This document shows, in pieces, positions 1 to 5,788 of a stretch of 5,788 nt of DNA (within the stretch, counting starts at the first letter, position 1; every line of letters starts with the position of its first letter). Location of the stretch: positions 2,148 through 7,935 of the forward strand of contig DAVI01000083.1 in assembly GCA_002505495.1 (NCBI GenBank), read 5' to 3'. Source of the stretch: Euryarchaeota archaeon UBA59. Its GTDB lineage: Archaea > Thermoplasmatota > Poseidoniia > Poseidoniales > Thalassarchaeaceae. The notes below the pieces were generated by a model. That model saw nothing but the letters and a program-made list of their open reading frames with translations, did not search any database and was not told the DNA's origin. The translations under genes and the position numbers were made by a program.

Positions 1-278
1 CTGCATGAGACCACATGAACTCCAGCGGTTCGGGGCGAGGTCCAGACCACCTTGGAGGTGGTTCGGATGATGTCTCCCTGATAGGCCGGTCGGCGGAACT
101 TGAGAGCGTCGACTGAGACGGTCAGAAAGACGCTGTGCGCGTACTTGCTAGCGGCCATCCCAGCTGCCGTGTCCATGATTGACATCAGACGGCCACCGAA
201 CAGGGTGTCCTTCGAGTTGGTGTCACCCGGAAACACCTCGTTCAACAGCACCACGGGTTCGGTCGAGTATGGCTCCAT
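1..278 (-). CDS. Acyl-CoA thioesterase, hotdog fold (YciA/ACOT-like), partial
   Basis: Hydrolyses acyl-CoA to free acid and CoA in the cytoplasm, by family analogy; the substrate range cannot be read from sequence. Only the first 92 codons are in the window; the C-terminal part lies beyond the left edge (family members are usually about 130-170 residues). The N-terminus carries the family signature: DTN at residues 19-21, then TLFGGRLMSIMDTAAGMAA at 25-43. FGG followed by the M-D of SIMD matches the YciA motif, and Asp36 aligns with the catalytic Asp44 of Haemophilus YciA. The following VSVDALKFRRPAYQGDII matches the usual strand 'V-D-F-x-x-P-x-x-x-G-D'. I chose the ATG at 278 because a GAGGA ribosome-binding-like stretch lies 7 bases upstream. 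An in-frame ATG at 317 would add 13 polar residues and has a poorer context. It is divergent from the ThiI-like gene. Confidence 0.87.
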   Translation of the reverse strand, partial: MEPYSTEPVVLLNEVFPGDTNSKDTLFGGRLMSIMDTAAGMAASKYAHSVFLTVSVDALKFRRPAYQGDIIRTTSKVVWTSPRTAGVHVVSC

Positions 279-344
279 ATCCGCTTCCTCGCTGTCGCTC
301 CGCACCCCCTCCCTCATCAACCCTCGTCAGAACTTGCCAAACTG

Positions 345-357
345 CCGAATGATTCGG
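345..357. promoter_or_regulatory. 13-bp palindrome between divergent genes, possible operator
   Basis: CCGAAT-G-ATTCGG is a perfect 6-bp inverted repeat with a single central base. It lies between the divergent thioesterase and ThiI-like starts, 38 bp from the latter. Position and symmetry fit a dimeric regulator site. It is short enough to occur by chance, and I see no convincing TATA box for either gene nearby. The rest of 279-395 shows nothing else recognisable. Confidence 0.25.
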
Positions 358-395
358 AGAGAAGTGCTCATCCGCAACCCCCTGCTCCCAGTCCC

Positions 396-1076
396 ATGGC
401 TGAGGTGAACGGACGACTCGCAATTGCTCTCGTTTCGGGTGGAATCGATTCCCCCGTCGCGGTCGCTCGCATCGTAACTGATGGTTGGTCCGTGGTCTGT
501 CTACACTGTAGTCAGGAGCCCATCACAGGACCGGAGGCGGAGGAGAAGACAGTGAGCTCTCTGAAGCATTTGAGGAGGGAGGGTGGACCCCTTGGTGACG
601 GTGGCGGGAGAATCGACGCCGAGTTGCGAGTGGTGCCTGTCGGTGAGGCTCTCTCTATGTTCACCGGGCCGGCATCTCATCGGGACTATTTCGTACATAT
701 GAAGCGGCTCTTCAACGGCCTTGCCTGCAAACTCGCTGACGAGGTTGGAGCGAGCCACCTGCTGACAGGTGAAAACCTCGGTCAGGTTTCCAGCCAGACT
801 CTTGGGAATCTCGGCGCGGTCGAACGGGCCTCCGACCGCCCAATTCTCCGCCCGCTGCTCGGACTCGACAAACAGGAGATTATCGACGAGGCGAGACTGC
901 TAGGAACCTTCACCATCAGCGAAGGGCCAGAGTTGTGTGATGCGCTTGGTCCTAAACGGCCTACCACGGTCGCTGATTTGGGGCGACTGGAGCGCAATGA
1001 GGAGGCTCTCGGTGGCTTGGAAAAGATGGTCTCTGAATGCAGTGAAAAGTGCCGAATCGTGTCGATTGATGGTTGA
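396..1076 (+). CDS. thiI: ThiI-family tRNA 4-thiouridine synthetase, PP-loop domain only
   Basis: ThiI adenylates uridine 8 of tRNA with ATP and replaces its oxygen with sulfur, giving 4-thiouridine, a near-UV sensor base; some members also serve thiamin synthesis. The 226-residue cytoplasmic protein shows the ThiI PP-loop: SGGIDSPVA at residues 14-22, then the highly characteristic TGENLGQVSSQTLGNL at 124-139 and PILRPLLGLDKQEII at 149-163. PELCDALGPKRPTT (178-191) matches the loop of family members with catalytic Cys (E. coli Cys344), here Cys181. Unlike standard ThiI (about 390-480 residues) it has no NFLD/THUMP tRNA-binding region and no rhodanese domain. The upstream frame stays open but overlaps the thioesterase start, so a missed THUMP is unlikely. 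A glycine-rich insert sits near residues 63-71. A C-x3-C pair (Cys215, Cys219) near the C-terminus could be redox or sulfur-relay cysteines (inference). The ATG at 396 has no Shine-Dalgarno; translation may be leaderless. It ends with tandem stops TGA TAG. Confidence 0.85.
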   Translation: MAEVNGRLAIALVSGGIDSPVAVARIVTDGWSVVCLHCSQEPITGPEAEEKTVSSLKHLRREGGPLGDGGGRIDAELRVVPVGEALSMFTGPASHRDYFVHMKRLFNGLACKLADEVGASHLLTGENLGQVSSQTLGNLGAVERASDRPILRPLLGLDKQEIIDEARLLGTFTISEGPELCDALGPKRPTTVADLGRLERNEEALGGLEKMVSECSEKCRIVSIDG

Positions 1077-1102
1077 TAGTTACTCATACATCGTCCCATT
1101 GG

Positions 1103-1110
1103 AATTAAAT
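1103..1110 (+). promoter_or_regulatory. TATA-like box for the giant surface-protein gene
   Basis: AATTAAAT is the only clearly AT-rich octamer in the 81-bp spacer after the ThiI-like gene. Archaeal TATA boxes sit roughly 25 bases before the transcription start, which predicts a start near 1130-1135 and a 5' leader of about 25-30 bases ahead of the ATG at 1158. No strong BRE is seen beside it. Assignment rests on position and composition only. Confidence 0.4.
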
Positions 1111-1131
1111 GCGATTCTTGGGTCGAACTGC

Positions 1132-1150
1132 TGAACCGCATAGCGGTTCA
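1132..1150 (+). promoter_or_regulatory. Perfect 8-bp hairpin in the predicted 5' leader
   Basis: TGAACCGC, loop ATA, GCGGTTCA is a perfect inverted repeat of 8 bp. It begins about where transcription from the TATA-like box would start and ends 7 bases before the ATG at 1158. It could be an RNA hairpin at the mRNA 5' end that affects stability or ribosome access, or a DNA operator over the start site. It is not a convincing terminator for the upstream gene because no T-tract follows. Confidence 0.45.
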
Positions 1151-1157
1151 TTGAGTG

Positions 1158-1238
1158 ATGACCATGAATGACCGAAAAAAGAGCGCGCTTTGCTACCTGA
1201 TGATAGGCTTGATGTTGTTCTCCACAACAGCTGCCGCA
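1158..1238 (+). other. Sec-type signal peptide of the giant protein
   Basis: Residues 1-27 show a charged n-region (NDRKK), a hydrophobic core ALCYLMIGLMLF (10-21) and a small-residue c-region TTAAA followed by Asn28, giving a good A-x-A type I cleavage site after residue 27. No twin-arginine motif is present, and Cys12 lies inside the hydrophobic core without a lipobox. The protein is therefore predicted to leave the cell by the Sec route. Confidence 0.85.
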
Positions 1239-4200
1239 GCGAATGTTTCAACCTTCGCCGATTCCTCTACGAGCGTCGATGTCGACCTGCGAAATCCGTC
1301 GAACTATGAGGATTTGATGAGCGGTGCAATTTCGTTGCCGGAAGGGGAGACTATCACCGCTGCTCAGATGAACATCTCAACCACCATGGCGTTCCACGCC
1401 GACTACACAACCTACGACCAATCGGTGATGCCAGCCGGTGCTGGTGGGATTTGGGATGCGCGCTACAACAGCGGACTCACGACCTACTCTGATGCAAACT
1501 GCCACGCTACGAATCCAATCGACTGCTCCTTCACCTCCACCTCCCCGGGTCTCGCTCTGACGAGCAAGGGCTTCAATGCGGACTTCGAGATAGGGAACCA
1601 AGGGATGGTGCCCGGATCGCCCGTCGGACCGAACAACAACAACTGGGAGAGGAGGACACAGGGTCTTTCACCGGTCATAGCGAGTGGCTGCTACAGCGGT
1701 GACTACTGCTGGGGAAGCAATTTCTTCGATATGGACTACACCGATGACGACCCTGCATTGAACAGTTTTGAGTACACGCTGGAGACCAGTCCCATATGGG
1801 TTTACCCAGGCAAGGGGACAGTCTCCTTCGCATCTTATCACAGCCTCTACCACCGTGCCGCCGCCGGCGCGAACAACTACTACTACGATGATTGTGCATA
1901 TGTCGCAGCTCGGAATTCATCCGACTTGAATGCGTGGTCTCCTTGGACATATGTGCCATTCAACATCAACTCGGTAACCGGCTTCACCCCCGGGAGCAAT
2001 GGCATGTTCCAGAAGATGGTAATTAATGGCCCGAATGTCAACAAGGTTCAGCAGCAATGCAACGGGAAGGGAGCATACACGGTTCCTGACAACGCATGGG
2101 TCCTATCCGGACAGAGCACCCACACCAACAATCTGAATGGGTGGGCCACTCTTGGATTGGATGTGTCTTCCCACGAAGGAAAGTATCTTGAATTGCTCTT
2201 TGTCCTCGAAAAGAATCCAATGACGGGGACCCCAGTGAATGGCTCAATGCCCGGCTGGTACATCGACGCTCTGCGCGTCGGTGACCCACTACCGCAAGCA
2301 GGCACCGTAGTGATGAAATCGTTCACTCCGGTCAAACCACCGAACCCGGGATTCCCAGACGGCTTCGGAGTATTGGATGTCGAGGTAGCGAGTGCTGGTA
2401 CAAACGCATTCACAGTGGATATCCTTGATGCATCAAACGGCCAACTAGTCATCGACGATGATGGAAACACCATGTCAGGACTAACGGGGGATGTAATTGA
2501 ACTGTGGGGGATTGATGCTGCAACCTATGGCCTCATCGACTTGCGCTTCAACTACAACACAGGTCCATCCAGACTAACTAGCCCGGTGGTGTACGGCTTT
2601 TCGGTTGGCACCAGAATAGGCACCGGCCTCAACTCGTCTGCAGGACTCTTCTCGCCCATGGGTGGCACATTCGATGAAGGTTCTTGGACCTCCGATGCTC
2701 AAGGGGGCATGCTCATCTATCAACCGTCGATGCATGATTTCTCATGGACTCCTTATATTCAGAAAAACAGGTTCAGCATGCCTGTAGTCGCCATCAAGCC
2801 GATGATTCACGATTCATGTGGCCCAGCGTCTCGAACTATGACAGTCGGCGGTACCAGCGAGGGCAGCGGTTCTCTCTCACCTGTGAATAATCAGTGGGCG
2901 ACCCTCACGGCGCCTTCTCTTGGAATTGGAGTAGGTCTCAGTTACTCAGGTCCTTGTACGGTGTACGGTATTTGGCTCGATGTCAAATTTGGCCATTCGC
3001 TGTCCAACATCAGCCTCGATGTGGCTGCTGACGGGGATGTGGAGTGGGGCTTTGCTGAGCCGGCATTTGGCGGGTTTGGAAGGCAGCAGTCATTCCGCAC
3101 ACATATGTCTGACGGCATCAACTATGGCGCAGATTCGATGCAGATATCAATGAACATCAACGGCGTCGGAGAAGGTGCTACCTTCCTCCTCCCGAAGGGT
3201 GCTCAAGTCTCTCACGCGGAGGCTTCGTTTGACTACAGCACGGTCGGCAATGCATCGATATCACTCATTGCTGGCCCCTCCACAATAGCGCTCGGCTATA
3301 CCGAGGGCAATACCCGCCTGACTCCTGAGACATGGAATAACTCCATCAGTATGCTAAAGGACGAAGTCCAGCAACTGCTCGACGACCCCAATGTCCCAGC
3401 AAGTCATACCGATGCACATGGGAATGAGTTTGTCCTATTCAGGTTCAGAATTGAAAACCCGACCGCGCAGGCGGGAACCAGCCTCCTAATGAGGGATCTC
3501 GACATCATCTACACCTGGTCCACGACCCTTTCTGACGGCAACGATTTCGCCCGCGAACTCAACCAAGGCATCGCTTTGGGAACACCCATGGGTGGGCAGG
3601 TTGCGGTACCTGTGAAGGTGACTTCCGATACTGGAGGGGCACTTACTCTGGATGCGCTGAGTGTGACCACGGAAAGCGGTTACCATTCATCGATGATCAC
3701 AACCGGAGAATGGACCGGGCTCTATGCGGACGGTGAGGTCTACGAGGTCGTATCGAGCCACTCGGTCGACGCTCCGACCGGAGCTACAATCTCCGGAGCG
3801 AGCCTCCAGTTTGAGTCGGAGAGTGGTGTCGATGAGATTCGATGGACTAGTTCCAACGATTCGTTCTGGCCGGCAGTCGGCGGAGATGGGCTCGTCTCGT
3901 TGATGGCGGCTCAGTCGAATTCTGCTGTCGGAGGAAGCGGCGACTTGGAAATCACCTGGAGGTTCAGAGTTAACTCAGCGTGGCAGGATTCCGCCTCGGC
4001 GCGGGTCTTTGCGACGCTTATCACCGACACTGGCGCTGAGGGGCTACCAGCAGCCGTGTTGCTGAACCCAGCCGTTGGCAATGCAATCGAAAACGATGCG
4101 GGCATCACCGCCTTGACGGTGTACAACCAGGCTGGACAGGAGCAGAACGACCTCTCCCACATGGACAGCAATCAGGTGATTAGGCTGGAGGGCACAGTTC

Positions 4201-5788
4201 ATCTTGAAGACCTTCAAGTAGCCCCGGACCCTGCATCCTACTCGCTCGTCTTCGAGCAGCAGAACGCATCTAATCTATCTGATTGGAATGAAATTGACAG
4301 GATCCCCGGTCCAGTTGGAGGAAATTTCTCTTGGCAACCTGGCATCGATGAACTTGCCGCGGGTAATGACACATATCGGCTACGCTTCGCGGAATACACC
4401 GGTGGCGATACGGTCTGTCCGCCCAGCCACCTCAATCCCGACTCAGATTGTGCTATCGTGATGACGCTGTTCATCGATTCGTACTCACCCTATCTGGTCA
4501 ACATCAGTGTTGATGACATCCAGAGTTGGCGCGACCTACAGGATGACACTTGGATTCCGCCGAAGGCGAACCAGAAATTCAGAGTCATCGTCAGAGACAT
4601 TCCGACAACGCCGGACAGTCTGACACTCAACTATTGGGTCGAGGCGCAACACGATGCAAACAACAACCGCATCCCTGAACCATCTGAGTATCGCGCCATC
4701 CCGATGATGCCAGACAGCACCGATGTGAATGGAAACACCACCTACTTCATCGCAAACATCGACTGCCCACCGACCAGCGACTGCATAGACGACCGCCAAC
4801 AGGGCATCACCATCCCAAGTGGTGACCCAGCCCCTCGCACGAGCCTGTTCATCACCGGCACGGATCAGTCGGGGAACCCAGTGGGTGGTGGGGCACCAGG
4901 ATTCATCAATGACCTCATCACCTACATCGGCAAGGAGTCGAGAGCTCCGGGAATCTACACATTCCACATCAACGACGCCTTCGGGAATCCATTGACTGAA
5001 TTCAACAAGTCGATGTATGCTGGAAATATCTACCATCTACTTGTGGATGGTAAGGACGAGAACGGCTGGCGAGACGTCCAGTACATCAAGATTGATCTCA
5101 ATCCAATCATCGCTGGTGACATGGTGATTTTCTACGGCCCGCGCAACGGAACCGCTTGGACCGACAGCACATGGGTTGACATCTTGCAACTGGAATCGGA
5201 TGGCGTCGGACCGCGGCTCACTCGATTGAATGGCAACGCCCTCATCGACCCCTTCGAAGTCGAGTTCCTTCTCGACCTGCCGATTAGACTGCATTGGAGT
5301 CTGACGACTGTTCAGGGGGTTGTCAATCCTGAGATATACATGAAGGACTTGGATCCTGATAACGACGAAGCTCGGCTTTCGAGCAGCCGGTACAAGCAGA
5401 ACTGGGCCTATTCAAGCGGGGTGAAGTTCGACAGACAGACGCTCGACATCGCCGACACCTCCGGATACATCACCAACTCCGTGGGGACCCAAGAAGGTGG
5501 CTTCGTACGTCCTGGCGACCTGCTCAGACTTCAGGGTGAGTACCGATTCAAGGATGCCCTTCAGGCGGGCATAGATGTCAAGCCGGAAATCACCATGACC
5601 CTCGTTTTGGTTCGTACCCCACTCTATCCCGGCGGAGAGTCCGACAGGCCGGGAAGCGGCTATGTTGCAGCTTCCGAGGAGACCTTTGAGTATGAATTTG
5701 ACAACGGAACATTCGACCTCATAATTCCAGCAGCACTCTCGACCAACGAGTACCGCTATGTCTGGACACTCTGCGTGACTGGCTGTGA
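1158..5788 (+). CDS. Giant secreted multidomain beta-sandwich surface protein, partial at right edge
   Basis: One frame stays open for 1543 codons and runs off the right edge. Exact function is not recognised; it resembles the very large exported surface proteins of marine Poseidoniales and is probably an adhesin or cell-envelope component (inference). Order of parts: signal peptide 1-27; a module with P-x-G motif near 58-75; a jelly-roll/choice-of-anchor-J-like domain about 205-378 ending in GWYIDALRVG; a beta-rich module 382-487; a DVAADGDVEW motif at 621-630; two more P-x-G motif modules near 676 and 870; Ig-like segments from about 980 onward; and a long C-terminal beta region with FVRPGDLLRLQGEYRF. 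There are 14 cysteines in the mature part, many as close pairs, and roughly 18 N-x-S/T sequons, fitting an extracellular glycoprotein. No catalytic motif is seen. Start: ATG 1158, with ATG 1164 (MNDRKK) equally possible, since GAGTGAT lies just before it. Any C-terminal anchor lies beyond the window. Confidence 0.9.
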   Translation, partial: MTMNDRKKSALCYLMIGLMLFSTTAAAANVSTFADSSTSVDVDLRNPSNYEDLMSGAISLPEGETITAAQMNISTTMAFHADYTTYDQSVMPAGAGGIWDARYNSGLTTYSDANCHATNPIDCSFTSTSPGLALTSKGFNADFEIGNQGMVPGSPVGPNNNNWERRTQGLSPVIASGCYSGDYCWGSNFFDMDYTDDDPALNSFEYTLETSPIWVYPGKGTVSFASYHSLYHRAAAGANNYYYDDCAYVAARNSSDLNAWSPWTYVPFNINSVTGFTPGSNGMFQKMVINGPNVNKVQQQCNGKGAYTVPDNAWVLSGQSTHTNNLNGWATLGLDVSSHEGKYLELLFVLEKNPMTGTPVNGSMPGWYIDALRVGDPLPQAGTVVMKSFTPVKPPNPGFPDGFGVLDVEVASAGTNAFTVDILDASNGQLVIDDDGNTMSGLTGDVIELWGIDAATYGLIDLRFNYNTGPSRLTSPVVYGFSVGTRIGTGLNSSAGLFSPMGGTFDEGSWTSDAQGGMLIYQPSMHDFSWTPYIQKNRFSMPVVAIKPMIHDSCGPASRTMTVGGTSEGSGSLSPVNNQWATLTAPSLGIGVGLSYSGPCTVYGIWLDVKFGHSLSNISLDVAADGDVEWGFAEPAFGGFGRQQSFRTHMSDGINYGADSMQISMNINGVGEGATFLLPKGAQVSHAEASFDYSTVGNASISLIAGPSTIALGYTEGNTRLTPETWNNSISMLKDEVQQLLDDPNVPASHTDAHGNEFVLFRFRIENPTAQAGTSLLMRDLDIIYTWSTTLSDGNDFARELNQGIALGTPMGGQVAVPVKVTSDTGGALTLDALSVTTESGYHSSMITTGEWTGLYADGEVYEVVSSHSVDAPTGATISGASLQFESESGVDEIRWTSSNDSFWPAVGGDGLVSLMAAQSNSAVGGSGDLEITWRFRVNSAWQDSASARVFATLITDTGAEGLPAAVLLNPAVGNAIENDAGITALTVYNQAGQEQNDLSHMDSNQVIRLEGTVHLEDLQVAPDPASYSLVFEQQNASNLSDWNEIDRIPGPVGGNFSWQPGIDELAAGNDTYRLRFAEYTGGDTVCPPSHLNPDSDCAIVMTLFIDSYSPYLVNISVDDIQSWRDLQDDTWIPPKANQKFRVIVRDIPTTPDSLTLNYWVEAQHDANNNRIPEPSEYRAIPMMPDSTDVNGNTTYFIANIDCPPTSDCIDDRQQGITIPSGDPAPRTSLFITGTDQSGNPVGGGAPGFINDLITYIGKESRAPGIYTFHINDAFGNPLTEFNKSMYAGNIYHLLVDGKDENGWRDVQYIKIDLNPIIAGDMVIFYGPRNGTAWTDSTWVDILQLESDGVGPRLTRLNGNALIDPFEVEFLLDLPIRLHWSLTTVQGVVNPEIYMKDLDPDNDEARLSSSRYKQNWAYSSGVKFDRQTLDIADTSGYITNSVGTQEGGFVRPGDLLRLQGEYRFKDALQAGIDVKPEITMTLVLVRTPLYPGGESDRPGSGYVAASEETFEYEFDNGTFDLIIPAALSTNEYRYVWTLCVTGC
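1329..1382 (+). repeat. P-x-G beta-module motif, copy 1
   Basis: Residues 58-75, ISLPEGETITAAQMNIST, are the first of three related segments in the giant protein sharing P-x-G-x-x-[IV]-[ST]-x-A-x3-[IF]. Each probably marks the opening strands of a beta-sandwich module. Similarity is at protein level only; the DNA is not repeated. Confidence 0.55.
1770..2291 (+). other. Jelly-roll (choice-of-anchor-J / MAM-like) domain
   Basis: Residues about 205-378. It opens with an ETSPIWVYPGKGTVSFASYH-type strand pair, contains SSDLNAWSPW in the middle, and closes with W-x-x-L-x-L-D-V-S-S-H-E-G-K-x-L-E-L-L-F (from Trp329) followed by GWYIDALRVG (366-375). The closing pattern, a strand ending in G-W-Y-I-D-x-x-R-V, is typical of jelly-roll domains in secreted peptidases and adhesins. 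These often bind carbohydrate or pack against other domains. Cys246 and Cys301 lie inside it and could pair. Boundaries are approximate. Confidence 0.6.
3183..3236 (+). repeat. P-x-G beta-module motif, copy 2
   Basis: Residues 676-693, FLLPKGAQVSHAEASFDY, align without gaps to copy 1 across P-x-G-x-x-[IV]-[ST]-x-A-x3-[IF]. The copy follows a DVAADGDVEW segment (621-630) about 46 residues upstream and is followed by the strand RDLDIIYTW (779-787), suggesting one module of roughly 160 residues. Confidence 0.55.
3765..3818 (+). repeat. P-x-G beta-module motif, copy 3
   Basis: Residues 870-887, VDAPTGATISGASLQFES, give the third copy of the P-x-G-x-x-[IV]-[ST]-x-A-x3-[IF] pattern. The copies start at residues 58, 676 and 870, so spacing is uneven and other domains are inserted between copies 1 and 2. 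Confidence 0.55.

Noticed and set aside
46..62. Inverted repeat ACCACCT-TGG-AGGTGGT
   Set aside because: It lies within well-supported thioesterase coding sequence, has no T-tract, and is short enough to arise by chance.
100..408. Plus-strand frame of 102 codons
   Set aside because: It lies antisense to the thioesterase, whose family motifs are unmistakable on the minus strand, and its own translation has no recognisable fold.
782..1141. Minus-strand frame of 119 codons
   Set aside because: It is antisense to the ThiI-like gene, with low-complexity Ser/Arg-rich translation typical of a shadow frame.
1132..1150. Hairpin as a terminator of the ThiI-like gene
   Set aside because: No T-rich tract follows, it lies 56 bases past the stop codon and downstream of a TATA-like box, and archaeal termination relies mainly on T-tracts.
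1858..1874. GC-rich run of GCC/GGC triplets
   Set aside because: It is explained as codons for an Ala/Gly stretch (AAAGA) in the giant protein.
2048..2473. Minus-strand frame of 141 codons
   Set aside because: It lies fully inside the giant gene on the opposite strand; no domain or start signal supports it, while the plus frame has recognisable motifs throughout.
4536..5036. Minus-strand frame of 166 codons
   Set aside because: This is the longest antisense frame, but its translation is Val/Arg/Asp-rich without motifs, and it mirrors codon bias of the giant gene on the plus strand.

Overview
The window looks archaeal and most resembles a marine planktonic euryarchaeon of the Thermoplasmatota, Candidatus Poseidoniales (Marine Group II) type. 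This is inferred from gene style: a very large, Asp/Asn-rich secreted beta-sandwich protein with many N-glycosylation sequons, a TATA-like element instead of bacterial -35/-10 boxes, and compact housekeeping genes with weak ribosome binding sites. No rRNA or other phylogenetic marker is present, so the lineage is a moderate-confidence call.

Layout. On the minus strand, 1-278 holds the first 92 codons of a hotdog-fold acyl-CoA thioesterase (YciA/ACOT type), cut by the left edge. A short divergent intergenic region (279-395) carries a 13-bp palindrome. On the plus strand, 396-1076 encodes a complete 226-residue PP-loop protein of the ThiI tRNA 4-thiouridine synthetase family; it keeps the nucleotide-binding and catalytic-Cys motifs but lacks the usual N-terminal THUMP domain. 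After an 81-bp spacer with a TATA-like box and a perfect 8-bp hairpin, one open frame runs from 1158 through the right edge. It encodes at least 1543 residues of a secreted, multidomain surface protein.

The three genes do not form an obvious pathway. The thioesterase and the tRNA-thiolation enzyme are cytoplasmic housekeeping enzymes transcribed divergently. The giant protein has its own promoter-like signal and is probably an independent unit. I see no mobile element, CRISPR array, tRNA, rRNA or defence system.

The most interesting items are the THUMP-less ThiI, the repeated beta-sandwich motif and spaced cysteine pairs in the giant surface protein, and the hairpin predicted to lie at the very start of its mRNA. 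No clearly new biological system is evident.
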